Assembly: GCA_002309695.1 (NCBI GenBank)
Contig: DBXV01000009.1
Coordinates: 63,066-89,472, forward strand
Direction of reading: 5' to 3'
From: Myxococcales bacterium UBA1203
GTDB lineage: Bacteria; Myxococcota; Myxococcia; Myxococcales; UBA5297
DNA length: 26,407 nucleotides
Part shown: piece after piece, positions 7,185 through 14,741 of the stretch
Position numbering within the stretch: position 1 is the first letter of the stretch
Layout: each line of letters opens with the position of its first letter
The notes under the pieces: model-generated
Told to the model about the DNA's origin: nothing
The model's database searches: none
What the model saw: only the letters and a program-made list of their open reading frames with translations
Program-made: the position numbers and the translations under genes

Positions 7185-8993
7185 TCAGCCGCCCTCGCCT
7201 GCCTGCTGAAACACCCACGGATAATTCACGACGCAGACGCCCCCGCCCTTGGGCTCGGGAAAGCGCCATCTGCGGATGCGGCGCGAAACACACGATTCCA
7301 CGGCGGCGTTTTCGAGAGTGGAGGACGTGATTTCCAGGTCGCTGACTTTGCCGTCTGAGCCGATGGTGAAGCGGACCGTCAGCTTCCCTGCGAGCGCCGG
7401 CGAGCGCGTCAGCTCAGCCTCGTAGCAGGCCAGTATCTGACGGGCGTTCTTGCTGATGACGCTGCCCACCACCGAGCGCTCGCACGAACCGGCCACGACG
7501 CTCTTGCCCGGAACGACGCTTCTTTTGGCTGTGCGCTTCTGGCCGCGCCTGCGTCCGCCGCCGCCTCCGCTGCCCCCCTCGCCGCCTTCACCGCCGTCTC
7601 CGCCGCCGCCGTAGCCCGCGCCCAGAGAGCCGATGCCCAGGCCGCCGCTGCCGGGAGGAAGTCCGCGAAGTCCAAAGCCCTCCGCGTCCTGGCCCGTTCC
7701 GGGAACAGTGCCCTGCGTGCCGCCCTGAATGCCGCCCAGAGCCGCGTCGATGCCCGCGCTGAAACTGCCGCTGCCGCCCAGCACATTTCCGGCGCTGCCG
7801 CCGCCCATGCCGCCCAGCGCGCCCAGAAGTCCGCTGCGCAGAACCTTCCTTTTCGAGACGGGACCGGGCTTGCCCGGCTTCCCCGGCTTTCCGGGCTTTG
7901 GCTCGGAATCAGACGGCGTTTCCCCCGGATTCGAGTCGTCCGCTTCCGGCACACTGTCATCGGCGTCGTTCTTCTGAACTTCGGCGGGAGCGGGCACGGG
8001 CGGAGGCGGAAGCGTCACGCCAATCCAGCGCTCAATTTTCTGCCGGTGGGCCAGAAACTCGTCCTCCCACCTGGCCTCCTGCACCACGTAGGTCTCCGCC
8101 TTCCAGACGCCCGCGGCCGTGCCGAGGATGAGCAGCAGCAGAATGAGCCAGAACGGGTCCATCGGCTGCGGGGCCGCCTTTCGGGGCCTGTCCAGCCGTC
8201 TCAGGCAGACTTCCAGCGAAAAATCTTTCCCCATCGAGGCGCTCAGGGCGCTGCCGGGCACGAGAACAAAGCTGCCCTCAGCGGCTGTCTGCACCTCGCC
8301 CTTCTTCCCGACATAGGCCGAGCCCGGCGGCAGGCGCACTTCCGCCTTTTCGGCACGGACCGCGACGAGCGGAAAAATCCCTGAAACACCGGGGAGACGA
8401 AGGTCAGCGGGCGCGCCCTCACCCGCGAGGATGACGCCGCGCGCCGCGCCGGCACTCTCCAGAAGGTCGCCGCGCCAGAACAGCCGGGCCTCCGCCACCG
8501 TGAAGGCTTCACCCGAAATGGAAGTCTCCGGCGCGCTGCTCTCTTTCAGCGAGGCGACGCGGATGCACGTCTTGCCGACGGTGATTCTGCCGCCCTCGTC
8601 CACAGGTGTGGGCCCGCGGACCGCCACGCCGTTGACCATCGTCGTCTGGCCGCTGCCGAGGTCGATGACGCGCAGCTCGTCGCCGTCAATCCGCAGGAGG
8701 CAGTGCAGGCGCGACACGTCCGAGTCATGGATTCTGAGAGCAGCCTGGCGCCCGGAGCCCACCAGCAGGCTGTCCATGTTCTCGAACACAAATTCCCGGG
8801 CAGTGCGGCCCGGGGACGACACTTCGAGCGTCAGGCGGGCGGTGCCGCCGGGAAAGCGCAGGCGCAGAACCTTGCCCGCAGGAGCTTTGTCAGCAGCGGA
8901 CAGCGTGCGCGCCTCGGCGGGCAGAGAATCCCCCGCGCTCTGAGCGCCGCCGCTGCCCGTCTCCTGAGGCTCCGTTTCGTTCCCGTCCGCCAT
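7185..8993 (-). CDS. FHA-domain protein with TonB-like C-terminus, GltG/PglI-like
   Basis: 602 residues. An N-terminal FHA domain (about 65-146) carries the fold's signature residues: GSGR 79-82, SRLH 94-97, and N121-G122 in TTMVNG. It would bind phosphothreonine in the cytosol. A single transmembrane helix lies at about 280-297 (PFWLILLLLILGTAAGVW). A proline/acidic linker with a collagen-like GKPGKPGKPGP (368-378) and a very glycine-rich stretch (390-480) follow. The C-terminal ~100 residues (ARQILACYEAEL, GKLTVRFTIGSDGKVSDLEI, CVSRRIRRWRFPEPKGG) match the AgmX/PglI or TonB-like tail that reaches into the periplasm. This layout is that reported for Myxococcus GltG, which links the inner-membrane motor to outer parts. 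It lies between CglF-like and CglE-like genes. Confidence 0.8.
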   Translation of the reverse strand: MADGNETEPQETGSGGAQSAGDSLPAEARTLSAADKAPAGKVLRLRFPGGTARLTLEVSSPGRTAREFVFENMDSLLVGSGRQAALRIHDSDVSRLHCLLRIDGDELRVIDLGSGQTTMVNGVAVRGPTPVDEGGRITVGKTCIRVASLKESSAPETSISGEAFTVAEARLFWRGDLLESAGAARGVILAGEGAPADLRLPGVSGIFPLVAVRAEKAEVRLPPGSAYVGKKGEVQTAAEGSFVLVPGSALSASMGKDFSLEVCLRRLDRPRKAAPQPMDPFWLILLLLILGTAAGVWKAETYVVQEARWEDEFLAHRQKIERWIGVTLPPPPVPAPAEVQKNDADDSVPEADDSNPGETPSDSEPKPGKPGKPGKPGPVSKRKVLRSGLLGALGGMGGGSAGNVLGGSGSFSAGIDAALGGIQGGTQGTVPGTGQDAEGFGLRGLPPGSGGLGIGSLGAGYGGGGDGGEGGEGGSGGGGGRRRGQKRTAKRSVVPGKSVVAGSCERSVVGSVISKNARQILACYEAELTRSPALAGKLTVRFTIGSDGKVSDLEITSSTLENAAVESCVSRRIRRWRFPEPKGGGVCVVNYPWVFQQAGEGG

Positions 8994-9088
8994 GTCGTTC
9001 CCATCCCCCCGGCATCCAGCGCCCTCTGCCCATGCTTCCGGCCTTCATCCGCGTCCGGCGGACGATGAGGCGGCGCGCGCATTCCCTG

Positions 9089-9415
9089 TCAGAAATTGTC
9101 CAGTGACCTCGTGAGCTCGGGGACGAAGTCGCCGCGCAGTTCCACCAGGCTGCCGAAGCGCGCCTTCTTTCGGTTCAGGAGATAGCTGCCCTCGGGGCGC
9201 ACCAGCTCGCCCTCAAGCGTCACGTCGCTGAAATCCAGAACCGTCTTCTGCTCGTAAACCACTTCCGTCTTTGGCTCGCCCTGTCCCCCGCCTGAGGTCT
9301 TTTCTTCCGAGGGCGTGTCATCGGCCAGACACTCGCCGCCGGACAGCGCCGCCGCGAGCACCGACGTCCACAGAACAGTGAAGAACAGCACGGGATGGAA
9401 ATGTCGGACTCTCAT
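9089..9415 (-). CDS. Small exported protein, CglF/GltF-like
   Basis: 108 residues with a Sec signal peptide (about 1-31, FHPVLFFTVLWTSVLAAALS). The mature part is short and acidic first, then has a conserved-looking core (KTVLDFSDVTLEGELVRPEG and RKKARFGSLVELRGDFVPEL). I recall this core from the periplasmic gliding protein CglF (GltF) of Myxococcus; no search was possible. Position supports it: it lies directly upstream of the GltG-like FHA gene (95-bp gap) in the same order F, G, H. In Myxococcus this protein belongs to the envelope-spanning Glt complex. Function here would be structural and is inferred. Confidence 0.6.
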   Translation of the reverse strand: MRVRHFHPVLFFTVLWTSVLAAALSGGECLADDTPSEEKTSGGGQGEPKTEVVYEQKTVLDFSDVTLEGELVRPEGSYLLNRKKARFGSLVELRGDFVPELTRSLDNF

Positions 9416-9507
9416 GCCAGGGCTCCTTTGGCTGACCGGGCGGCGGGCGCGGGCGCATAGCGGCGGACAGATGCTTTTTGAAGCGCCTTTTCCCGTCAGC
9501 GCAGAGG

Positions 9508-11472
9508 TCAGCGCCGGGCGACCTCCTTTTCGAGGTCGGGAACCGTGATCTGCGCAGCCACGGGCCGTCCGTGAGGACAGCGGGTGTTGAAGTCCACGTC
9601 GTCCAGCGCGTCGAGAAGCGCCCGCAGCTCCTCCGGCGAACGAATCTCGTGCGCGCGAATCGCCGAATGGCAGGCCATGGTCGCCAGCGCGTGCTCCACG
9701 GCCTCGTCGTAAGCCCTGGTCCGGCCCGCCTGGAGAAATTCACCGGCCAGTGACGCCAGCATCTGTCGATGGTCGCAGCCCACGAGAATCCGGGGGACAG
9801 CCTTGAGGGCCAGAGTCGCGCCGCCAAAGGGCTCCACGTCGAAGCCAATCTCCGCCAGCGTCAGACGGTTTTCCGCCAGCGCCGCCGCCTCCGCCGGGCT
9901 GAATTCGAGCGTCATCGGCATGAGAAACGGCTGCGATTCGGGCTTCTTCTTCCGAAAGGCCTCGCGCAGCGCATGGAAGCGCACCCGCTCGTGTGCTGCG
10001 TGCTGGTCAATCACCACCAGTCTGGGACCGGGCGCCTCACAGACCACGTAAGTGGCGGCGAACTGGCCGATGACGCGCAGGGAACGGAAAAATCCCGTGG
10101 GCGCGCCCTGTGTCTCCGAAGTGCCCGGCGCCGCGGGCTCCATTCCGTCACCGACCGACGCGCCGAAAGGAGCGGCCTCCGGGCGCAGAACAGTTCCGGG
10201 ACCGGGGCGAAAGGCCAGAGGCACGTCCGCGTAGCTGTGCCGGGGAAATTCCTCGCGGGAAGCCGAGCTGTCCTTCCAGATGAGCGCGGGAGACAGGCCG
10301 CCTCCGCCGAGAGCATCATAGGCCGCGGAAGGTTCTGCCGTGCCGCCCGCGTCCGGAAGCCCAGTTCCGCAGGCTTGCTGCTGCCTGAGCCAGGGCGAAT
10401 CGCGCATCGATTCCTGAACCGCGTGCCAGACGCATCCCGTCACAGCCTGAGCGTCGGCGAAGCGCACCTCCAGCTTCCGGGGATGCACGTTCACGTCCAC
10501 CTCGGACAGCGGCAGCTCAATGAAGAGCACGCACGCCGGATTGCGGTCGGGCATGGTCACGTCCCGATAAGCGCGCTGAATGACGGCCGTGAGGCTCCTG
10601 TCCTGCACGAAACGCCCGTTGACGAACGTGTAGATGCCCCGGGCGTTCGAGAGCGTGCAATCGGGGTCGGTGATGAACCCGTGAACGCGGATGCCGCCCC
10701 GAGAAAAATCGGCGGGAACCAGATGTTTGGCCGCCTCGGGCCCCAGAACCACGGCCATACGCTCGCGCGGGTCTTTGACGGCGGGAGAGGCAAAAACCTC
10801 GCGCCCGTTGCTCACCAGACGAAAGGCCACTTCGGGGCGCGCCGCGGCGAGACGGCTCACCGCTTCAATCAGGTTGGTGGCCTCGGTGGATGGCCGCTTC
10901 AAAAACTTCCGCCGTGCGGGCGTGTTGAAGAACAGGTCGCAGACCTCGATGCGCGTCCCCGGCCGCGCGCCCGCCGTCTCGGCCTCCACGAGCTCTCCGC
11001 CTTCACAAAAGACGCGGGTGCCTTCCGACGCTTCATCCGCCCCGTTCAGCTCATCTGCGCCGGCATTCTCCTCGTGAGCGGGCGCCGCTTCCTCCCACGA
11101 CGCCGGAACGCGACGCGCCCTCGGGTTGGGCCGCGTCACCAGCGTGAAGCGGGAAACGGAAGCGATGGCGGGAATGGCCTCTCCCCGAAAGCCCAGCGTG
11201 CCGATGCTCTTGAGTCCGGATTCAGCCCTCAGCTTGCTCGTGGCGTGGCGCTCAAGACAGGCGCGCGCGTCGTCCGGCCGCATGCCGCAGCCGTTGTCCG
11301 TGACGACGATGCGCCGGATGCCGCCCTCGGTGATTTCCACGGTGATTTCGGAAGCGCCGGCATCGAGAGAGTTCTCGCACAGCTCCTTGGCCACAGAGGC
11401 GGGCCGCTCCACCACCTCACCGGCGGCAATCTGATTGATGAGGGTGTCCGACAGACGCTGGATGATGGGCAT
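9508..11472 (-). CDS. mutL: DNA mismatch repair protein MutL (endonuclease type)
   Basis: 654 residues. The N-terminal GHKL ATPase is intact: IAAGEVVERPASV, catalytic E30 and N34 in KELCENSLDAGA, DNGCG and GTLGFRGEA. A long Pro/Gly/Ala-rich linker leads to a dimerisation/endonuclease domain with DQHA (489-492) and CPHGRP (632-637), so it is the nicking MutL type found outside MutH-containing bacteria. In the metal motif DQHA(X)2E(X)4E the last position is His500 rather than Glu. ACHSAIRA matches the family's third motif. It lies between mltG and the gliding-like genes; the 77-bp and 92-bp gaps suggest readthrough but give no functional link. mutS is not in the window. Confidence 0.96.
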   Translation of the reverse strand: MPIIQRLSDTLINQIAAGEVVERPASVAKELCENSLDAGASEITVEITEGGIRRIVVTDNGCGMRPDDARACLERHATSKLRAESGLKSIGTLGFRGEAIPAIASVSRFTLVTRPNPRARRVPASWEEAAPAHEENAGADELNGADEASEGTRVFCEGGELVEAETAGARPGTRIEVCDLFFNTPARRKFLKRPSTEATNLIEAVSRLAAARPEVAFRLVSNGREVFASPAVKDPRERMAVVLGPEAAKHLVPADFSRGGIRVHGFITDPDCTLSNARGIYTFVNGRFVQDRSLTAVIQRAYRDVTMPDRNPACVLFIELPLSEVDVNVHPRKLEVRFADAQAVTGCVWHAVQESMRDSPWLRQQQACGTGLPDAGGTAEPSAAYDALGGGGLSPALIWKDSSASREEFPRHSYADVPLAFRPGPGTVLRPEAAPFGASVGDGMEPAAPGTSETQGAPTGFFRSLRVIGQFAATYVVCEAPGPRLVVIDQHAAHERVRFHALREAFRKKKPESQPFLMPMTLEFSPAEAAALAENRLTLAEIGFDVEPFGGATLALKAVPRILVGCDHRQMLASLAGEFLQAGRTRAYDEAVEHALATMACHSAIRAHEIRSPEELRALLDALDDVDFNTRCPHGRPVAAQITVPDLEKEVARR

Positions 11473-11549
11473 GACGGTCTCCGCTCCCTTTGCATGCCCC
11501 CCAAAAAACGCTTGACCGCCTCAGAGCGGCGCGCCGCCCGCCCCGAAAA

Positions 11550-12617
11550 TCACTTCCCGGCGGCCGGCTTCTTCCCCAGCTGACACTCGTCAACCCACCG
11601 CTTGTGGCAGGCGTAATCGGGGCAGAACTTGTGCGTCCCGCCGCCGCAGGCCACGAAAAACAGGTCGTCGCAGTCGAGCGGATTGAGCGCCGCGTCGAGA
11701 GCCGCCTTTCCCGCGCTGGCAATGGGACCGGGAGGCAGGCCCTTCACCGTATAGGTGTTGTAGGGGTGCTTGTATTCGAGGTCGCTGCGCCGGATGTCCC
11801 CGTCGAAGGAGCCGTAGCGGAGAATCTTCGCGTAGATGACCGTGGGGTCCGTCTGCAGCTTCATGTTCTTCTTCAGGCGGTTGTGGAAAACGCAGGAAAT
11901 CCGCGGCCGCTCCTCTGCCGCGCCGGTCTCCTTCTCCACGATGGACGCCAGAGTCGCCGCCTCATGCTTGTTCAGCGTAACCCCGGCCTTCCGCTGCTTG
12001 TCCGCCCTGGCCCACTCCTCGTTGAAGCGGCTCACCATCTTGAGCAGCACGGCCTGAACAGAGGCGCCTTTGGGGAACGAATAGGTGTCAGGCCACAGAT
12101 AGCCCTCGAAGCTCCCCTGCTCTTTAAGTCCCGCCCTGGCGATGAGCGCCGGGTCCTTGAGCGCCCGGCCAATCTCCTCCGCCGTCCCATAGCCGCACTT
12201 TTCCAGCACGGGGATGAGCTCGTCGGTCCTCAGGCCCTCGGCCACGGTGCACTGGTAGAGCTTCACCTTCCCTTTGGCGATGGTCTCCAGCACCTGCACC
12301 GGCGTCACGGCGCCCGCGAAGGCGTACTCGCCCGCCTGAATTTTGCGGTCGAAGCCACGGTCCTTGGCCACCTGAAGGAAGCGCCGCTCGTCCAGGTCGC
12401 CATGGCGGACGACTTCTGCCGCCGCCAGCCTGGCGAAGACCTGTTTCAGCCCGGCGCCCTTCGGAATCTCCACCACCTTTTCAGCGGACGAATCCGTGCC
12501 GAAAGGAGCGGAGGCGTAGGTTTCGACAGACGCCTTCCAGCGATTCCAGGCGATGGCCGCGGCGGCGAGGGCAACGAGAGCAGCGACGGCAAATGCGGCG
12601 AGAATCTTCTTGAGCAT
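11550..12617 (-). CDS. mltG: Endolytic murein transglycosylase MltG
   Basis: 355 residues from the ATG at 12617, which has GAGG eight nt upstream; the frame runs to a TTG at 12638 that is less likely. MltG (YceG-like) cuts nascent glycan strands in the periplasm and may end their elongation. There is one N-terminal transmembrane helix (about 3-23), a LysM-like region (EIPKGAGLKQVFARL) and the catalytic YceG domain with FEGYLWPDTY and ASIVEKETG. The catalytic Glu falls at residue 218 by my count, as in E. coli. The end is unusual: after LFFVACGGGTHKF the protein closes with a tail rich in cysteines (CPDYACHKRWVDECQLG), where most relatives end soon after a short GxHxFS-like segment. Confidence 0.95.
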   Translation of the reverse strand: MLKKILAAFAVAALVALAAAAIAWNRWKASVETYASAPFGTDSSAEKVVEIPKGAGLKQVFARLAAAEVVRHGDLDERRFLQVAKDRGFDRKIQAGEYAFAGAVTPVQVLETIAKGKVKLYQCTVAEGLRTDELIPVLEKCGYGTAEEIGRALKDPALIARAGLKEQGSFEGYLWPDTYSFPKGASVQAVLLKMVSRFNEEWARADKQRKAGVTLNKHEAATLASIVEKETGAAEERPRISCVFHNRLKKNMKLQTDPTVIYAKILRYGSFDGDIRRSDLEYKHPYNTYTVKGLPPGPIASAGKAALDAALNPLDCDDLFFVACGGGTHKFCPDYACHKRWVDECQLGKKPAAGK

Positions 12618-12692
12618 GAGGAACACCTCAGAGGTCAAAAGGCAGAAGGGCCGCGGCAGAGCGGACCGAAGATGCGGGACCGGAAGCGCGGT

Positions 12693-13469
12693 TCAGAAAA
12701 AGCCGCCGTCATCGTCATCATCGTCCCGGTCCCGGCCGTTTCCGGAGCCCGGCTCACCCGCGCCGGGCGGCGGCTCGCGCAGAAACAGCGCCTGCACGTC
12801 AGCGCGCCCGAAGGTCAGGTGAATCGCGTAAATCAGAAAGACGGCGGCGGCCGTCCGCAGCCAGAAAAAGGCCATATAGGCGCCGCCTACGTCGTGCCCC
12901 ACGGTGGACAGCACTTCCGGAGCGGCAGTTTCGCCGCCCGCGCCGTTCACCTTCATCAGGGCCATGAACAGGCTCTCCACCGCCGGGCGCAGGCGCAGAG
13001 CCGAGGTGTATTCCACCGCCGCCACAGCCACTCGAACGGGCAGAGCCCCCATGGCGGCCTTGGACAGAAGCACGGCGTTGTCATTGCCGTAGCGCCAGGT
13101 CCGAACCGCCAGAATGAGCATCGCCATATAGAAAAAGACGAGGAGGCCGCCGAAGAGGGCGGACGGCGTGGCGAAGTGACGGCTCACCGCCTGCCGGGCC
13201 CTGAGGTAGCTGAGGGACGCGTCGGCGATGGCGTCCGACTGCTCTTTGGAGGCGCTGTCGATGCCGGTGACTTTCAGCGCGCTGAGGCGCTGGACGTATT
13301 CTTCCTTCGACGGCAGCTCGGCGCTTTCCCCCATCACGTCCTGCATGGCGCAGGGACCGCCCAGAATGCCCAGAACCATGGCGGCGGCCAGAAGCGCGTG
13401 GGCGCTCCTCGACAGCGCCGTTTTTCTGCTTTCCGGCATCGGGAGTTGGGGTGTGTCGGGCTGGTCCAA
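12693..13469 (-). CDS. Three-helix membrane protein of unknown function
   Basis: 258 residues. The start is probably TTG at 13469, preceded by GGAG eight nt upstream; no in-frame ATG has a comparable site. Three hydrophobic segments are visible: about 26-43 (LLAAAMVLGILGGPCAM), 106-123 (ALFGGLLVFFYMAMLILAV) and 209-226 (AAAVFLIYAIHLTF). Between the first two lies a ~60-residue soluble segment. The C-terminal tail is Pro/Gly-rich and then strongly acidic (GRDRDDDDDDGGFF). I do not recognise the family. It is the first gene of the minus-strand run that continues with mltG 75 bp downstream, and it diverges from the lipoprotein gene across a 289-bp gap that presumably holds both promoters. Confidence 0.65.
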   Translation of the reverse strand: MDQPDTPQLPMPESRKTALSRSAHALLAAAMVLGILGGPCAMQDVMGESAELPSKEEYVQRLSALKVTGIDSASKEQSDAIADASLSYLRARQAVSRHFATPSALFGGLLVFFYMAMLILAVRTWRYGNDNAVLLSKAAMGALPVRVAVAAVEYTSALRLRPAVESLFMALMKVNGAGGETAAPEVLSTVGHDVGGAYMAFFWLRTAAAVFLIYAIHLTFGRADVQALFLREPPPGAGEPGSGNGRDRDDDDDDGGFF

Positions 13470-13758
13470 GGCTTGGGCTCCATGGCGTTCCGAACGGGTC
13501 AGAGGGCGGCAGCGAACAAAAATCCCGCGGGAAATGCTGCCCTGCCTGAGTGCGCCGGAGGGGGTGAGGGGGCGCGCGTAAAAGGACGGAACGCCACCGG
13601 ATGCAAGAATTCCGCGGCGCGGCTGACGGACTGCTGTTCCCTTCGCTGTTCACCCTGCGCGGCAGGCCCTCCCCAAAGTTTGACAACAGAGCGGTTTTAG
13701 ACGCGAAAGGGCCGCCCTTTTTGGATGCCCGGATGCCCGGACCTTCTCTGGAGCCCCC

Positions 13759-14259
13759 ATGAAACGCCTCGTCTTCTGTCTGTTCACCTCACTGCTGCTC
13801 TCGGCCTGCTCGGCCAAAATGATTCCCGGAACGAACATCGAGGACACCAGCGAAGCGAGGGAGCTCATTGACGTCATGCGCGCCTACACGGCGGCGCTCG
13901 AAGCGCGGGACATCGAGAAAATTCTGGCCATGGCCAGCAAGGACTTCTTCGAGACGTGCGGAACCATCGAGGGCAACGACGACTTCGACCGAAGCGGTCT
14001 GGAGGCGCACCTCAAGACGTGGTTCGACCACTTCAAGGCCATCCGCACCCGCATCGAGATTCGCAAAATCTCGTACGACACCGACGCAGAGGGGAAAATC
14101 ATTCGCGCGCGGGTGGCTTACTTCTACGACATCAGCTTCCAGATTCCGGAGGGGAACGGCAGCGACAAGCTGATCTGGCAGACGGAATCGGACACCAAGG
14201 AAATGGGCTTCCAGCGGGAGGGCGACGACAACCTCTGGAAGATTCTCTACGGCATCTGA
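13759..14259 (+). CDS. Lipoprotein with possible NTF2/SnoaL-like fold
   Basis: 166 residues with GGAG six nt before the ATG. The N-terminus is a clear type II signal peptide ending in the lipobox LSAC, with lipidated Cys17. The mature part begins with a helix carrying EARELIDVMRAYTAALEARDIEKILAMAS, then FFDHF/RIEIRKISYD- and VAYFYDISFQ-like strands. That pattern (helix, DxxxLLAMxS, curved sheet) fits the NTF2/SnoaL (DUF4440-like) fold, which binds small ligands or is purely structural. No catalytic residues can be assigned. It would sit in the periplasm, attached to the inner or outer membrane. It is followed 76 bp later by the PilZ gene on the same strand. Confidence 0.7.
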   Translation: MKRLVFCLFTSLLLSACSAKMIPGTNIEDTSEARELIDVMRAYTAALEARDIEKILAMASKDFFETCGTIEGNDDFDRSGLEAHLKTWFDHFKAIRTRIEIRKISYDTDAEGKIIRARVAYFYDISFQIPEGNGSDKLIWQTESDTKEMGFQREGDDNLWKILYGI

Positions 14260-14335
14260 ACCGGACCCCGGCTCTGCCATTCCTCTCCGCGCCCGTCCGT
14301 CGGCGGGCACTCCCGCTTCCCTGCCGGAGCTGAGC

Positions 14336-14725
14336 GTGAACACTCCACCACCACCCTTCCATGAGAACCGGGCCCACCCCCGCGCCCCGCTTGAACTCAA
14401 GGTCGAATACAGGCGGGTCAACAGCTTCTTCGCCGACTACACGAGGAACATCTCCCGGGGCGGGACGTTCATCGCCACCAAGTCTCCCCTGCCCATCGGC
14501 ACGCGCTTCCGCTTCCTGCTGACGCTGCCGAACCCCGAAGAAAAATTTGAGCTTCTGGGCGAAGTGACCTGGTCCAAGTCCGACGGCGACAACTCCGGAA
14601 TGGGCATCTGCTTCATCTGGGAGGACGACCAGCTCCGGCAGAATTTTGAAAACCGGGTGGAGGCGATGATGACGGCGAGCCTCGGCCCCCAGCTGTCCCG
14701 GGGACTCCTCAAGAAGGACAGCTGA
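14336..14725 (+). CDS. PilZ domain protein (TIGR02266-type)
   Basis: 129 residues, essentially one PilZ domain. The start is GTG at 14336 with GGAG six nt upstream. The two c-di-GMP-binding motifs are present: RAHPR (RxxxR, 12-16) and NISRGG ((D/N)xSxxG, about 38-43). The segment PLPIGTRFRFLLTLPNPEEKFELLGEVTWS and the ending GMGICFIWEDD match the PilZ variant expanded in myxobacteria (TIGR02266). It probably acts as a small cytosolic c-di-GMP receptor; the partner is unknown. It is cotranscribed, by position, with the large TPR/zinc-ribbon membrane protein 16 bp downstream. Confidence 0.88.
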   Translation: MNTPPPPFHENRAHPRAPLELKVEYRRVNSFFADYTRNISRGGTFIATKSPLPIGTRFRFLLTLPNPEEKFELLGEVTWSKSDGDNSGMGICFIWEDDQLRQNFENRVEAMMTASLGPQLSRGLLKKDS

Positions 14726-14741
14726 AAAGGCACCGTGTGTT

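Noticed and set aside
11490..13700. 736-codon plus-strand frame opposite mltG and the membrane protein
   Set aside because: High-GC antisense frame. The minus strand has MltG with catalytic motifs, ribosome sites and membrane segments.
13680..13703. TTGACA followed by TAGACG upstream of the lipoprotein gene
   Set aside because: The spacer is only 12 nt and no better -10 lies at 16-18 nt, so it is not a credible promoter as it stands.
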